DNA of 64,000 nt from Rheinheimera pleomorphica (GCF_011634895.1 NZ_SIRR01000012.1:124001-188000), one strand, 5' to 3'; shown: positions 27,575 through 37,614, counted from the first letter of the stretch. Made by a program: numbers and translations. The notes: a model not told the origin generated them from the letters alone.

Positions 27575-28657
27575 ATGACTACGTTTAATTTTTGTGCCGG
27601 CCCGGCCATGTTGCCGGTTGAGGTGATGCAGCAGGCACAACAGGAATTTATTAACTGGCAACAGCATGGCTGCTCGGTAATGGAAATAAGCCACCGCAGC
27701 AAGCCGTTTATCAAAGTAGCGGCAGAAGCTGAGCAGGACTTACGCGATTTACTTAGTATTCCGGCCAATTACAAGGTGTTGTTTATGCACGGCGGCGGCC
27801 GTGGCCAGTTCTCAGCCGTGCCGCTGAATCTGCTAAAACCGGGCCAGAGTGCCGATTATATTGTCTCTGGTGCCTGGTCAAAATCGGCAGTAGAAGAAGC
27901 GGTAAAGTTCGGCAATATTAAGGCGCAGGACATCCGCCAAAAAAGCGCAGGGGGTATTCGCACTATTATTGCTCCCTCGCAGTGGCAATTAACGCCAGGC
28001 GCTGCTTATGTGCATTGCTGCCCGAATGAAACGGTAGACGGTGTTGAATTTAGCGGCCTACCGCAAACAGACAGCCCCATCGTTGCCGATTTATCCTCGA
28101 CCATTTTATCGCGGCCAATAGACGTTAGCCGCTATGGCGTTATTTATGCCGGTGCGCAAAAAAATATCGGCCCGTCGGGTTTAACCCTGGCCATAGTGCG
28201 CGAAGACCTATTACCAGCTAAAGAGGCCGCTATTCCTTCAGTGCTGGATTACCGTCTGGCGGCCGACAACGATAGCATGTTTAACACCCCGCCAACTTTT
28301 GCCTGGTACCTGGCAGGACTGGTGTTTAAATGGTTAAAACAGCAGGGCGGCGTTACTGCAATGGCTACACGTAACCAAGAAAAGTCAAGTTTACTATATG
28401 ATTTTATTGATAATAGCGATTTTTACAGCAACGATGTTGATAAAGCCTACCGCTCCTGGATGAATGTGCCGTTTTTCCTGGGCGACGAGCGCTTAAACGA
28501 TATGTTTGTTGAGCAAGCTGAAACACATGGCCTGTTGGCGTTAAAAGGCCACCGTATGGTCGGCGGTATGCGCGCCAGTATTTATAATGCTATGCCAGTT
28601 GAAGGCGTGCAAACGCTGGTGAGTTTTATGCAGGAATTTGAGCGGGTACACGGATGA
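27575..28657 (+). CDS. serC: Phosphoserine aminotransferase
   Basis: 360 aa, class V PLP-dependent aminotransferase. It converts 3-phosphohydroxypyruvate to phosphoserine and also serves in pyridoxal phosphate synthesis. Family blocks are visible: [12 protein letters not shown] at the N-terminus, [10 protein letters not shown] near 38, [15 protein letters not shown] near 76, and the PLP-lysine region [16 protein letters not shown] near 190. The C-terminal [12 protein letters not shown] segment binds the substrate phosphate. The aroA start overlaps its stop by 4 nt, so the two are co-translated, as in the widely conserved serC-aroA operon. Confidence 0.97.
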   Translation: MTTFNFCAGPAMLPVEVMQQAQQEFINWQQHGCSVMEISHRSKPFIKVAAEAEQDLRDLLSIPANYKVLFMHGGGRGQFSAVPLNLLKPGQSADYIVSGAWSKSAVEEAVKFGNIKAQDIRQKSAGGIRTIIAPSQWQLTPGAAYVHCCPNETVDGVEFSGLPQTDSPIVADLSSTILSRPIDVSRYGVIYAGAQKNIGPSGLTLAIVREDLLPAKEAAIPSVLDYRLAADNDSMFNTPPTFAWYLAGLVFKWLKQQGGVTAMATRNQEKSSLLYDFIDNSDFYSNDVDKAYRSWMNVPFFLGDERLNDMFVEQAETHGLLALKGHRMVGGMRASIYNAMPVEGVQTLVSFMQEFERVHG

Positions 28658-29934
28658 AAACATTAACCCTTAATCCAATTGCAAAGGTCGCCGGTGAAGT
28701 GCATTTACCCGGCTCGAAAAGTATCTCTAACCGTGTGCTATTACTGGCAGCACTGGCCGAGGGGACAACGCACATTACTAATTTGCTCGATAGTGATGAT
28801 ATTAAACATATGCTTAATGCCTTAACGGCGTTAGGTGTCAGTTATAAACTATCTGCCTGCCGTACTAAGTGCGAAGTGCATGGTATTGGCGGCTTGTTCA
28901 ACCATCCGCATGCGCTGACGATGTTCCTTGGTAACGCCGGTACGGCGATGCGGCCTTTAACCGCCGCGCTGGCAGCTTCTAATGTCGACGTTACGCTAAC
29001 CGGCGAGCCGCGCATGTATGAGCGGCCGATTGGCCATCTGGTCGATGCGCTGCGTCAGTGGCAGGCTGATGTGCACTATCTTGGCAACGAAAACTTTCCG
29101 CCGCTTAAGATCAAAGGTAAGCCGTTGCAAGGCGGCAGCATGCAAATAGACGGCAGCATTTCCAGTCAGTTTTTAACGGCGGTATTGATGGTGGCGCCAT
29201 TACTTGACGGCGACAGTGAAATTGAAATTACCGGCGAGCTGGTATCTAAGCCTTATATTGATATCACTCTGGCGCTAATGCAGCGTTTTGGCGTTCAGGT
29301 ACAAAACCATGCTTATCAACGTTTTAGCATTAAAGGCAAACAAAGCTATCGCTCGCCTGGCCACTGGCTGGTTGAGGGCGATGCGTCATCGGCATCTTAC
29401 TTTCTGGCCGCTGCAGCCATTAAAGGCGGAAGTGTCAAAGTGACCGGTATTGGCAAACATGCGGTGCAGGGCGATATTCACTTTGCTGATGCCTTAGAAG
29501 TGATGGGTGCTGAGGTTGAATGGGGCGACGACTACATTATGGTTACGCGAAACCAGCTCAACGGTATTGACCGGGATTATAACGCCATACCCGATGCCGC
29601 TATGACCATTGCCACCACGGCGCTCTTTGCTAAAGGGCCAACGGTGATCCGCAATGTATATAACTGGCGGGTAAAAGAAACCGACCGTTTAGCGGCGATG
29701 GCAACAGAGCTGCGTAAAGTGGGTGCTGAGGTGGAAGAAGGTGAAGACTATCTTAAAGTAACGCCGCCGCCAAAGTTAACACATGCCAGCATCGCAACTT
29801 ACAATGACCACCGTATGGCGATGTGTTTTTCGCTAGTGGCATTAAGTGACACCGCGGTGACGATAGAAGATCCAGATTGCACTGCGAAAACCTTCCCGGG
29901 CTACTTTGACACCTTTGCCCGTTTAGCCCACTAG
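28654..29934 (+). CDS. aroA: 5-enolpyruvylshikimate-3-phosphate synthase
   Basis: 426 aa (E. coli 427). It transfers enolpyruvyl from PEP to shikimate-3-phosphate in aromatic amino-acid synthesis. Visible: [19 protein letters not shown] near 20, [15 protein letters not shown] near 92 (a class I, glyphosate-sensitive type motif), [16 protein letters not shown] near 238 and [12 protein letters not shown] near 378. The ATG overlaps the serC stop, and a terminator follows, so the serC-aroA unit ends here. Confidence 0.97.
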   Translation: MKTLTLNPIAKVAGEVHLPGSKSISNRVLLLAALAEGTTHITNLLDSDDIKHMLNALTALGVSYKLSACRTKCEVHGIGGLFNHPHALTMFLGNAGTAMRPLTAALAASNVDVTLTGEPRMYERPIGHLVDALRQWQADVHYLGNENFPPLKIKGKPLQGGSMQIDGSISSQFLTAVLMVAPLLDGDSEIEITGELVSKPYIDITLALMQRFGVQVQNHAYQRFSIKGKQSYRSPGHWLVEGDASSASYFLAAAAIKGGSVKVTGIGKHAVQGDIHFADALEVMGAEVEWGDDYIMVTRNQLNGIDRDYNAIPDAAMTIATTALFAKGPTVIRNVYNWRVKETDRLAAMATELRKVGAEVEEGEDYLKVTPPPKLTHASIATYNDHRMAMCFSLVALSDTAVTIEDPDCTAKTFPGYFDTFARLAH

Positions 29935-29949
29935 CGACTCTTCCCTGTA

Positions 29950-29979
29950 GACGCACAACCGTCCTGTTGTGCGTCTTTT
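29950..29979 (+). terminator. Terminator after aroA
   Basis: GACGCACAAC, 6-nt loop, GTTGTGCGTC, then TTTT. Confidence 0.85.
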
Positions 29980-30025
29980 ACCGTAGTTAAACTGAATTAA
30001 ACACAGATTTTGTCACGAAAACCTG

Positions 30026-30031
30026 TATAAT
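30026..30031 (+). promoter_or_regulatory. Candidate -10 element of the cmk-rpsA unit
   Basis: Perfect TATAAT between the aroA terminator and cmk, 48 nt upstream of the cmk ATG; no clear -35 is seen. Confidence 0.5.
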
Positions 30032-30078
30032 AGCGCCGTTTTGAAATCCGATTAACCAGCAGTTTTAAAGGGGGTAGG

Positions 30079-30768
30079 ATGCCACACTCTGCAGCAGTAA
30101 TTACCATAGATGGCCCCGGTGGCGCCGGTAAAGGCACCATTTGCCGCTTACTGGCCCAGCGTTTAGGTTGGCAATTACTCGACAGTGGCGCCATCTACCG
30201 GGTGCTGGCTTTGGCCGCAATGCACCATCAGATCGCCTGCGACGATGAAGATGCATTGCAGCCGCTGGCCGCGCATTTAGATGTGCAGTTTAGCAGCGAC
30301 GAACAGGGTAACATTCGCATTACACTCGAAGGCGAAAATGTGTCGCATACCATTCGCACGCAGGAAGTGGCAGAAGTGGCATCAAAAGTTGCCTCTTTGC
30401 CCCGCGTGCGCGAAGCCTTGTTACGCCGTCAGCGTGCCTTTGCCGAAATGCCCGGTTTAGTCGCCGATGGCAGAGATATGGGGACTGTGGTCTTTCCGCA
30501 GGCAGAGGTTAAAATCTTTTTAACAGCCACCGCGGAAGAGCGCGCCAGACGGCGCTATTTAGAGTTGAAAGAAAAGGGCTTTGATGTTAATATCGGCGAC
30601 CTTTTGAGCGAAATCCAGGCCAGAGACGAGCGTGATATGAACCGCGCTACCGCGCCGTTAAAACCGGCAGCCGACGCCTATATGCTGGATTCGACCAGTA
30701 AAACCATTGAACAAGTGTTGGAAGAGGTACTGAACTACGTTGGCATGAAACTGCCTGCAGTAGTATGA
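30079..30768 (+). CDS. cmk: Cytidylate kinase
   Basis: 229 aa. Phosphorylates CMP and dCMP with ATP. The P-loop GPGGAGKGT is near residue 13, followed by [13 protein letters not shown] (nucleotide-binding DSGA motif), [15 protein letters not shown] near 130 and the lid region [21 protein letters not shown]-rich ribosome-binding site lies just before the ATG. It precedes rpsA as in most gammaproteobacteria. Confidence 0.96.
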   Translation: MPHSAAVITIDGPGGAGKGTICRLLAQRLGWQLLDSGAIYRVLALAAMHHQIACDDEDALQPLAAHLDVQFSSDEQGNIRITLEGENVSHTIRTQEVAEVASKVASLPRVREALLRRQRAFAEMPGLVADGRDMGTVVFPQAEVKIFLTATAEERARRRYLELKEKGFDVNIGDLLSEIQARDERDMNRATAPLKPAADAYMLDSTSKTIEQVLEEVLNYVGMKLPAVV

Positions 30769-30879
30769 ACCAGGCCAAAACCGCATTTTGGACAGCCTGT
30801 TAAACGGATTTAAACAGGTAAATTTAGCAACCCCATACGAACATGACGTTCTGTGGCGCACTTAACTGAAAAAGTGAAT
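30769..30879 (+). promoter_or_regulatory. rpsA leader, probable autoregulatory region
   Basis: The 111 nt before rpsA can form short hairpins (for example CCTGTT with AACAGG at 30798-30820) and has no good Shine-Dalgarno sequence in front of the ATG. E. coli rpsA has the same arrangement: a structured leader without a strong SD, repressed by free S1. The analogy is inference. Confidence 0.45.
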
Positions 30880-32559
30880 ATGACTGAAAATTTTGCACAA
30901 TTATTTGAGGAAAGCCTCAAGTCTATCGAAACCCGTCCGGGTGCCATTGTTAAAGGTACTGTTGTAGCTGTTCTGAAAGACGTCGTTATGGTTGACGCCG
31001 GTCTGAAATCAGAAGCCGCTATTCCGGTTGAGCAGTTCAAATCTCTGAACGGCGAAATCGAAGTAAGCGTCGGCGACATCATTGACGTAGCCTTAGACGC
31101 GATTGAAGACGGTTTCGGTGAAACCCTGTTATCTCGCGAAAAAGCCAAGCGTCACGAAGCCTGGGTACGCCTGGAAAAAGCTTGTGAAGACAAAGAAACT
31201 GTTATCGGTGTTATCACTGGTAAAGTTAAAGGTGGTTTCACGGTTGAAGTTGATGGTATTCGTGCATTCCTGCCTGGTTCATTAGTAGACGTACGTCCGG
31301 TGCGTGACACGCTGCACCTGGAAAACAAAGAACTTGAGTTCAAAGTTATCAAGCTGGATCAGAAGCGTAACAACGTGGTGGTATCACGTCGTGCGGTGAT
31401 TGAGTCAGAAAGCAGCCATGAACGTGACCAGCTGTTAGAAACACTGGAAGAAGGCATGGAAGTTAAAGGTATCGTTAAGAACCTGACTGACTACGGTGCA
31501 TTCGTTGACTTAGGTGGCGTAGATGGCTTACTGCATATCACGGATATGGCATGGAAGCGCGTTAAGCACCCAAGCGAAATCGTCAACGTTGGCGACGAAA
31601 TTCCAGTAAAAGTACTGAAATTCGACCGCGAGAAGCAGCGCGTATCTTTAGGCCTGAAGCAAATGGGCGAAGATCCGTGGGCAGCTATCGCTTCACGTTA
31701 CCCAGAAGGTGCTCGCATCACTGGTCGTGTAACTAACCTGACGGACTACGGCTGCTTCGTTGAAATCGAAGAAGGCGTTGAAGGCTTAGTACACGTTTCA
31801 GAAATGGACTGGACTAACAAAAACATCCACCCATCTAAAGTGGTTAACCTGGGTGATTCTGTTGAAGTTATGGTTCTGGAAATCGACGAAGAACGTCGTC
31901 GTATTTCATTAGGTCTGAAACAGTGTAAAGCTAACCCATGGGAAGAGTTCGCGAAGGGCTTCAACAAGGGTGACCGTGTAAGCGGTAAGATCAAGTCAAT
32001 CACTGACTTCGGTATCTTCATCGGCTTAGACGGCGGCATCGATGGTCTGGTTCACTTATCAGACATCAGCTGGAATGCCACTGGCGAAGAAGCGGTACGT
32101 GAATTCAAGAAAGGCGACGAAGTACACGCTGTTGTACTGCAAGTTGACCCAGAGCGCGAGCGTATTTCTTTAGGTATCAAGCAACTGGATGAAGATCCGT
32201 TCAATGGTTACCTTGCTGACAACAAAAAAGGTGCTATCGTTAAAGGTGAAGTAACTGCCGTTGACGCTAAAGGCGCTACTGTTATGTTAGAAGGTGCTGT
32301 AGAAGGTTACATCCGCGTATCTGATATCGCGCGTGAGCGTATCGAAGATGCCACTACCGTACTGAAAGTAGGCGAAGAAGTTGAAGCTCGTTTAATGGGT
32401 GTTGACCGCAAAAACCGCGTAATCAGCCTGTCAATCAAAGCGAAATTCGAAGCTGAAGAAAAAGAAGCTATGGATACTATCAACAGCAAGCAACAAGAAG
32501 CTGATTTTGGTGGTAACGCTATGGCCGAAGCATTTAAAGCTGCTCAGAAGCAGGATTAA
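30880..32559 (+). CDS. rpsA: 30S ribosomal protein S1
   Basis: 559 aa starting [14 protein letters not shown], matching the E. coli S1 start; an ORF start 27 nt upstream is rejected. Six S1 (OB-fold) domains can be followed. The first two bind the ribosome, and the later four repeat the pattern G[12 protein letters not shown] and bind mRNA ([15 protein letters not shown] near 195, [15 protein letters not shown] near 285, [15 protein letters not shown] near 370). Its codon usage is visibly the most biased in the window (many CGT, GGT, GAA codons), as expected for a very highly expressed gene. Confidence 0.98.
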   Translation: MTENFAQLFEESLKSIETRPGAIVKGTVVAVLKDVVMVDAGLKSEAAIPVEQFKSLNGEIEVSVGDIIDVALDAIEDGFGETLLSREKAKRHEAWVRLEKACEDKETVIGVITGKVKGGFTVEVDGIRAFLPGSLVDVRPVRDTLHLENKELEFKVIKLDQKRNNVVVSRRAVIESESSHERDQLLETLEEGMEVKGIVKNLTDYGAFVDLGGVDGLLHITDMAWKRVKHPSEIVNVGDEIPVKVLKFDREKQRVSLGLKQMGEDPWAAIASRYPEGARITGRVTNLTDYGCFVEIEEGVEGLVHVSEMDWTNKNIHPSKVVNLGDSVEVMVLEIDEERRRISLGLKQCKANPWEEFAKGFNKGDRVSGKIKSITDFGIFIGLDGGIDGLVHLSDISWNATGEEAVREFKKGDEVHAVVLQVDPERERISLGIKQLDEDPFNGYLADNKKGAIVKGEVTAVDAKGATVMLEGAVEGYIRVSDIARERIEDATTVLKVGEEVEARLMGVDRKNRVISLSIKAKFEAEEKEAMDTINSKQQEADFGGNAMAEAFKAAQKQD

Positions 32560-32567
32560 TTGCTAAC

Positions 32568-32595
32568 AAAGCAGGGGGCTTGTGCCTCCTGCTTT
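32568..32595 (+). terminator. Weak terminator or attenuator between rpsA and ihfB
   Basis: AAAGCAGGGGGC, TTGT loop, GCCTCCTGCTTT with one mismatch; only a short T-run follows, so read-through into ihfB is likely. Confidence 0.6.
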
Positions 32596-32623
32596 ATCCA
32601 ACCGCAGGTTTGCCGGAGGGTCT

Positions 32624-32908
32624 ATGACCAAGTCTGAATTAATTGAAAAATTAGCTACTGATTTCCCCCATATTCAGGTCAAGGATGTTGAAGCTTCAGT
32701 TAAAGAAATCCTCGAGCAGATGGCACAATCTTTAGCCGCCAATGAACGCATTGAAATTCGTGGCTTTGGCAGTTTCTCATTACATTACCGTGCTCCACGT
32801 GTTGGCCGGAATCCAAAAACTGGTGACAAAGTAGAGCTGGATGGTAAATATGTACCGCATTTCAAACCGGGCAAAGAGTTACGTGACCGGGTAAAAGACA
32901 ACACCTGA
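32624..32908 (+). CDS. ihfB: Integration host factor, beta subunit
   Basis: 94 aa from ATG, the same length as E. coli IhfB; an upstream in-frame start at 32582 would add a non-homologous leader overlapping the rpsA terminator. GGAGGG lies directly before the ATG. The HU/IHF fold is evident, with the DNA-minor-groove arm [21 protein letters not shown] near 45-65 including the conserved Arg and Pro. With IhfA it bends DNA for recombination, replication and transcription, including phage integration. Confidence 0.96.
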   Translation: MTKSELIEKLATDFPHIQVKDVEASVKEILEQMAQSLAANERIEIRGFGSFSLHYRAPRVGRNPKTGDKVELDGKYVPHFKPGKELRDRVKDNT

Positions 32909-32949
32909 GCCTCAATGTATTGAGTTTGCAGGCGTAAACGGAGTTTCCC

Positions 32950-33192
32950 TTGCGCAGACTACTTTTTATCGTTGTACTGGTAGCCCTGGTGATAGTAGGG
33001 GTGCTGTTTGGTTCTATTAATCAGCAACTTGCTGATTTACATCTTCTTATCGTCAGTGTGCAGTTACGTGTTGTTGATATTGCCCTGATCTTCCTGTTGC
33101 TGGGTATTCTACTTGGCCTGTTGATTGCTTTGTTGTATGCCATACAACGTAAAACGAAGGGTTGGCTGCGTAAATCAGCGGACCGCAACTAG
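32950..33192 (+). CDS. lapA: Lipopolysaccharide assembly protein A (DUF1049)
   Basis: 80 aa from a TTG start with GGAG six nucleotides upstream. Two hydrophobic helices (about 3-22 and 43-65) are joined by a short periplasmic stretch with the DUF1049 pattern GSINQQLADLHLLIVSVQL. A basic tail lies in the cytoplasm. LapA is the inner-membrane partner of LapB in control of LpxC turnover and LPS synthesis. It is 3 bp from lapB. Confidence 0.9.
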   Translation: MRRLLFIVVLVALVIVGVLFGSINQQLADLHLLIVSVQLRVVDIALIFLLLGILLGLLIALLYAIQRKTKGWLRKSADRN

Positions 33193-33195
33193 CCT

Positions 33196-34332
33196 ATGTT
33201 AGAGCTGCTGTTTTTATTATTACCGGTAGCAGCAGCCTATGGTTGGTTTATGGGCCGCAACAGCGTAAAACACAAAGAGCTGAAAGGCCGGGCCAGCATA
33301 ACCCGCAATTTGTCTTCTGGTTTAAATTTCTTACTTACTGATCAAGAAGATAAAGCAATCGAGCAATTGCTTGAGCTGTTGGACATTGAAGCGGCAACCA
33401 TCGAAACCTATCTGGCGCTGGCGAATTTATTTCGCCGCAAAGGCGACTGGGATAAAGCTATTCGCATTCATGAAAAGTTACATCAGCTTAAATTACCCAA
33501 ACCGCAGGCACAACAAATACAATTTGAACTGGCAAAAGATTATTTCTGCGCCGGCTTGTACGACAGAGCTGAAAAGCTGTTAGTTAACCTGGTAAAATCG
33601 CCCAAACTCGCCGAAATGGCATTAAAACAGTTGTTCAGTATTTTTATTGCTACCCACGAATGGCACAAAGCTGAACAGTACCGCCAGGCGGTAGAGAGCA
33701 CCACATCGCGTTCGTTGCGTGTCGCCATGGCTAATATGCTGGTCGAAGCGTTAAAGCAGGCACCAGAGCAAAACGTTGATCATTTAATGTCGCTGTGTGA
33801 GCAGTATCCGCTAGCTATCCGGCCGAAATTTGAACTGGCACAGTGTGCATTAAACCAGCAGCAACCGTTGCTGGCCAAATCAGCCTTGTTATATATCGTT
33901 GACCATAAGCCGCAGTGGGCGGCCGATATTTTACCGCTGTTACGCCAATGCCAGCTGGCGGATGACGAGTGGTATCAGTTGTTAAGCAAGTTAGCCAACA
34001 AACAGCACAACATTAGTGCGGTAGTGCTATTGGCGCGTTGGCTGGCAGAACACGGCTCAGCTACAGCGGCAGAGCAGTTTTTACTGGATAAGTTAACGCA
34101 GCAACCCAGTATCCGGGTGTTTCAACAACTGTTACAGATCCGTCAGCAGCAGTCGGCACCCGCTGCGGAGGTGCTGTCTTCAGTGGAAGAGTTGGTTAAT
34201 GCCTATCTGGATAAAAAGTCGTTATACAGCTGCCGCAACTGCGGCTTTAAAACCCGAAATCATTATTGGTTGTGTCCGTCTTGTCAGCAATGGGAAACCG
34301 TTGAGCCCGTTGCTGGTATTGACGGTCGTTAG
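33196..34332 (+). CDS. lapB: Lipopolysaccharide assembly protein B, TPR and rubredoxin-like
   Basis: 378 aa (E. coli LapB/YciM 389). An N-terminal membrane anchor (about 1-18) is followed by [13 protein letters not shown], a series of TPR helices (about 35-330) and a C-terminal rubredoxin-type zinc site ([20 protein letters not shown] near 340-360). LapB brings LpxC to the protease FtsH and so limits lipid A synthesis. The neighbours lapA and pyrF are conserved. Confidence 0.95.
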   Translation: MLELLFLLLPVAAAYGWFMGRNSVKHKELKGRASITRNLSSGLNFLLTDQEDKAIEQLLELLDIEAATIETYLALANLFRRKGDWDKAIRIHEKLHQLKLPKPQAQQIQFELAKDYFCAGLYDRAEKLLVNLVKSPKLAEMALKQLFSIFIATHEWHKAEQYRQAVESTTSRSLRVAMANMLVEALKQAPEQNVDHLMSLCEQYPLAIRPKFELAQCALNQQQPLLAKSALLYIVDHKPQWAADILPLLRQCQLADDEWYQLLSKLANKQHNISAVVLLARWLAEHGSATAAEQFLLDKLTQQPSIRVFQQLLQIRQQQSAPAAEVLSSVEELVNAYLDKKSLYSCRNCGFKTRNHYWLCPSCQQWETVEPVAGIDGR

Positions 34333-34346
34333 TTAAAGGAAAAAGC

Positions 34347-35051
34347 ATGTCTTGTCAGACCCCTGTGGTGGTGGCCCTGGATTTTGAAAATAAAACACAA
34401 GCCCTGAATTTGGTTAGCCAGCTTGACCCGCAATTATGCCGGCTGAAAGTGGGTAAAGAAATGTTCACCCATTTTGGTCCAGAATTGGTGAGGGAATTAC
34501 AGCAGCGCTGCTTTGATGTATTTTTGGATTTAAAATTTCATGATATTCCCAATACCGTCGCCAAAGCGGTGAAAGCCGCTGCAGATTTAGGCGTATGGAT
34601 GGTGAATGTTCACGCCAGTGGTGGCAGTAAAATGATGAGCGCGGCTCGTGAATCTCTGGTAACTTATGGTACTGAAAAGCCGCACCTTATTGCTGTTACA
34701 GTATTAACCAGTATGGAGCAGTCCGATTTAGCGGAGCTGGGTATCAGCCTGACTCCGGCGCAGCAGGTACTGAAGCTTGCGGCGTTAACGCAGCAAGCCG
34801 GCTTAGATGGTGTGGTGTGTTCGGCACAGGAAGCTACACTGTTAAAACAACAGTTCGGCAAGGATTTTATGCTGGTCACGCCCGGTATTCGTCCGGCCGC
34901 GAGTAGCCAGGACGATCAGAAGCGGGTGATGACGCCCTCCGAGGCGCTTGCTGTAGGGGTAGATTATATGGTGATTGGCCGTCCTATTACCAAAGCGGCT
35001 GATCCCCTGGCTGCGCTTAACGCCATCGTGCGGGAGATTGCAAACGCTTAA
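34347..35051 (+). CDS. pyrF: Orotidine-5'-phosphate decarboxylase
   Basis: 234 aa TIM-barrel enzyme, last step of UMP synthesis. The N-terminal [13 protein letters not shown], the catalytic [15 protein letters not shown] (Asp and Lys of the proton-transfer network) near 60 and the phosphate-binding [17 protein letters not shown] near 180 are all present. GRPI near 211 closes the barrel. The gap after lapB is 14 bp and the next gene starts 17 bp after the stop, so it sits in a long co-directional run. Confidence 0.96.
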   Translation: MSCQTPVVVALDFENKTQALNLVSQLDPQLCRLKVGKEMFTHFGPELVRELQQRCFDVFLDLKFHDIPNTVAKAVKAAADLGVWMVNVHASGGSKMMSAARESLVTYGTEKPHLIAVTVLTSMEQSDLAELGISLTPAQQVLKLAALTQQAGLDGVVCSAQEATLLKQQFGKDFMLVTPGIRPAASSQDDQKRVMTPSEALAVGVDYMVIGRPITKAADPLAALNAIVREIANA

Positions 35052-35068
35052 TTAATCAGGAGGTTAGG

Positions 35069-36793
35069 GTGGATGGTATCAACCTCGCGATATTAATTGG
35101 CGGTTTTCTTTTTGTTATCAGTATTATAGCCACGCTTATTTCGGCGCGCCTTGGCGCGCCTATGCTATTGGTATTCCTTATTATCGGTATGCTGGCCGGT
35201 GAAGAAGGCCTGGTTGGCATTCAGTTCGATAATCCTCAAGTTGCTTTTTTAATTGGCTCTATCGCGCTGGTCATTATCTTATTTGACGGCGGCATGCGCA
35301 CCCATCCGGAGCGTTTCCGTGTGGCATTGGCGCCGGCCTCAATGCTGGCAACGGTGGGCGTGGTGCTAACCTGCGGCATTGTTGGCGTAGCCGCAGCATA
35401 CTTATTGAATTTAACCTTGCTGCAGGGGTTATTACTGGGTGCCATTTTAAGCTCTACTGATGCCGCTGCAGTGTTCTCCATTTTCCAATCACAAGGTTTA
35501 CGTATTAAAGAGCGGGTAGCCTCGACACTGGAAATAGAGTCGGGCAGTAACGACCCTATGGCGGTGATACTAACCTTAACGCTGGTTGGCGTATTGGCAC
35601 AGGGCGAACCGTTAAACTGGGGCGTGGCTAAAACCTTTTTACAACAAGCGGTTGTCGGCGGCGTTATGGGCTATGGTGCAGGGCGGGTGTTTGTGCTGTT
35701 GTGCCGTAAATTACCGCTGAGTTTTGCGTTTTTCCCATTGTTAGCAGTAGCCAGTTGCATCTTTATTTATGCCGTTACCAATATGTTTGGTGGCAGTGGT
35801 TTTCTCGCTGTTTATTTAATGGGTTACCTGGTTGGCAATGCACGGTTACCACAAATTATCCATATCTTACGCATGCATGACGGCTTGGCCTGGATCAGTC
35901 AAATCAGTATGTTTTTAATGCTGGGATTACTGGTTGTGCCAACTAATTTGCTTGAGCATTTGGTGCCGGCATTACTGCTGGCTGCTGTGCTTATATTTGT
36001 CGCACGACCAATAGCGGTATTGGTTAGTTTAATTCCATTTCGTTTTCCCTCCCGGGATCAGCTGTTTATCAGCTGGGTCGGTTTGCGCGGCGCGGTACCC
36101 ATTATTCTGGCATTATTCCCTTGGCTGGCGGGCATGCCCGACGAGCATCTGTATTTTGACGTGGCTTTTGTGGTGGTGATTGTTTCTCTGGTGCTGCAAG
36201 GCTGGACTATAGTGCCGGTAGCGCGCTGGTTAAAGTTGGAAGTACCAAAAGAACTGGCACCGGATCAAACCATGCCTCTGGATGCCGTGCCCAGCAATGA
36301 TGTAATGGAAGTGCTGGCGTTTAAAGTTAGCGATACGTCTCCGGTGCTGGCATTAAGCTGGCAGGATCTGCAGTTTAAACAGCCAATACAATTTTTGGGC
36401 GTTATCCGCGATGGCGAATGGCTATTACCGGATAAAAAACCGGTGTTTAATGCCAAAGACACCTTAATGGTATTGGCAAAGTTAAAGCATGTACAAAAAA
36501 TTAGTGAAGTGCTGGCGAATGATGCAGAAAAATCGGTACTGAGTAATAGCAACTTCTTCGGTGACTTTGTGCTTAACGGTAATATCAGCCTGAGCGATCT
36601 GGATGCGTTTTACACGATAAACCTTGAGGGGTTAGACAGCAAACAAACGCTGGCTGGCTACATTGGCCAGCGTTTTCACCGTCGGGTGGTTATTGGTGAC
36701 CGGGTACAGTTAGATCAGTTGTTATTAACAGTACGCCAGGTTAATGACGCAGGCGAAGCCAGTCAGGTAGGTATAAAACCGGTCGGGGATTAA
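35069..36793 (+). CDS. K+/H+ antiporter, CvrA/NhaP2 type
   Basis: 574 aa from GTG, with AGGAGG close upstream. About 12 hydrophobic segments of the CPA1 cation:proton antiporter fold cover residues 1-390, with SSTDAAAVFSIFQSQGL near 130 and ESGSNDPMAVILTL near 155 (the ion-binding Asp region). A cytoplasmic C-terminal part (400-570) has TrkA_C and CorC/HlyC-like features (LAPDQTMPLD, then LGVIRDGEWLLP). This layout matches E. coli CvrA and Vibrio NhaP2, which release K+ and help growth at low osmolarity and alkaline pH. Confidence 0.88.
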   Translation: MDGINLAILIGGFLFVISIIATLISARLGAPMLLVFLIIGMLAGEEGLVGIQFDNPQVAFLIGSIALVIILFDGGMRTHPERFRVALAPASMLATVGVVLTCGIVGVAAAYLLNLTLLQGLLLGAILSSTDAAAVFSIFQSQGLRIKERVASTLEIESGSNDPMAVILTLTLVGVLAQGEPLNWGVAKTFLQQAVVGGVMGYGAGRVFVLLCRKLPLSFAFFPLLAVASCIFIYAVTNMFGGSGFLAVYLMGYLVGNARLPQIIHILRMHDGLAWISQISMFLMLGLLVVPTNLLEHLVPALLLAAVLIFVARPIAVLVSLIPFRFPSRDQLFISWVGLRGAVPIILALFPWLAGMPDEHLYFDVAFVVVIVSLVLQGWTIVPVARWLKLEVPKELAPDQTMPLDAVPSNDVMEVLAFKVSDTSPVLALSWQDLQFKQPIQFLGVIRDGEWLLPDKKPVFNAKDTLMVLAKLKHVQKISEVLANDAEKSVLSNSNFFGDFVLNGNISLSDLDAFYTINLEGLDSKQTLAGYIGQRFHRRVVIGDRVQLDQLLLTVRQVNDAGEASQVGIKPVGD

Positions 36794-37104
36794 TGTTGGA
36801 CAAAGCAGCTTTTATCAGTGAACTGTCGGCACAGTTCACGCAAATTTTTCAGCTTAGTAAAACCGGAAAGGATAACAGCACGCAGCGTTACCGTACTCAG
36901 GGCTTTATTCAGGCTGGTGAGTTAATGCAGCTATGTAGCAGAGACGATGTGCAACATCTGATGCAAAGCGCGCATATCGCAGTGTTTGGCTGTAGCGTCG
37001 AACAGTGCCAAGGCAGCAATGCCAGCAAAGCGCGCAGGCAGCAAGCGCTAAGCGATGGTAATTACGAATATTTTGATGAACCAGCCGTTAGCCGGCAGAA
37101 ATAG
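36793..37104 (+). CDS. Conserved hypothetical protein
   Basis: 103 aa; its ATG overlaps the antiporter stop by one base (TAATG), so translation is probably coupled. It has no signal peptide or membrane segment and shows no motif I recognise. A central HLMQSAHIAVFGCSVEQCQG stretch contains two cysteines. It is the last chromosomal gene before the dif-flanked prophage; its stop is 23 bp from the left dif-like site. Confidence 0.6.
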   Translation: MLDKAAFISELSAQFTQIFQLSKTGKDNSTQRYRTQGFIQAGELMQLCSRDDVQHLMQSAHIAVFGCSVEQCQGSNASKARRQQALSDGNYEYFDEPAVSRQK

Positions 37105-37126
37105 CACCTTTCCAGCCTAATACTTT

Positions 37127-37156
37127 ATATCCCATAATGCAATTTTTATGTTAAAT
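37127..37156 (+). other. dif-like site, left prophage junction (8-bp centre)
   Basis: XerC-type arm ATATCCCATAA (37127-37137), centre TGCAATTT (8 bp), XerD arm TTATGTTAAAT (37146-37156). Both arms are identical to those of the dif site at 44959, but the centre is longer and differs, as expected for a junction created by phage integration with XerC-side exchange. Confidence 0.85.
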
Positions 37157-37190
37157 AATATCCTTTAAATTCATTGTGTTATATTAGCTC

Positions 37191-37220
37191 AAAGGCCAGT
37201 TTAATCAACTGGCCTTTTTT
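37191..37220 (+). terminator. Terminator inside the left prophage end
   Basis: AAAGGCCAGTT, TAATC loop, AACTGGCCTTT plus further T. It would stop transcription coming from the host antiporter operon across the dif-like site. Confidence 0.85.
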
Positions 37221-37279
37221 GTAAGTTTTCTCGCTTTGCTCGAAAAATGGCCATTTCTCCGGTACCGGTGCGGTTTACT

Positions 37280-37323
37280 CCGGAAGTCCGGACTCAGTTC
37301 GGATGTAATAGAACTCCGAACTG
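37280..37323. repeat. Stacked inverted repeats, candidate phage replication origin
   Basis: CCGG AAGT CCGG (37280-37291) is followed at once by CAGTTCGGA (37295-37303) and TCCGAACTG (37315-37323) with an 11-nt loop, a perfect 9-bp stem. Position in the non-coding end of the prophage suggests an origin or packaging hairpin; no nick site is identified. Confidence 0.5.
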
Positions 37324-37422
37324 AATCGCAGCCCGTCAGCCAGCCGCCTTGCGTCTGTCTGCCTGCCGGTCTGCTGCGAGATAAGTTGTTTTTTTGGGGC
37401 TTAGCGTGCCGGAAAAATCGCG

Positions 37423-37614
37423 GGCGCGGAGACGCGCCAAGAGGGGACGCCTGCGGCGGTGGCCGGAGACGGCCAGGGAGAAAAATGCGCGGCGCCGGAG
37501 ACGGCGCAAGAGGAACGCAGCAAGCTGCGGAACGCTAAAGCGAGATAATGCCTGGCTTCGCCAGAGCTATCTATGGCGGCGTTGCCGCCTAAAGCGGTCG
37601 ACAGGGCGCGACCG
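37423..37614. repeat. Array of GC-rich hairpins, three with GAGA loops
   Basis: Consecutive hairpins: GGCGCG-GAGA-CGCGCC (37423-37438), TGGCCG-GAGA-CGGCCA (37460-37475), GCGCCG-GAGA-CGGCGC (37492-37507), CGCAG-CAAG-CTGCG (37516-37529), CTGGC-TTC-GCCAG (37552-37564), GGCGGC-GTT-GCCGCC (37575-37589), CGGTCG and CGACCG with an 8-nt loop (37595-37614). A weaker CGCC-TGC-GGCG lies at 37448-37458. The arms differ in sequence but keep pairing, so structure rather than sequence seems to be conserved. Probably the phage packaging/origin region or a structured RNA. Confidence 0.7.

Noticed and set aside
37423-37614. CRISPR array or integron attC sites
   Set aside because: Arms differ in sequence from unit to unit, spacing is irregular (about 16-22 bp between the first units), and no cas or integrase gene is present.
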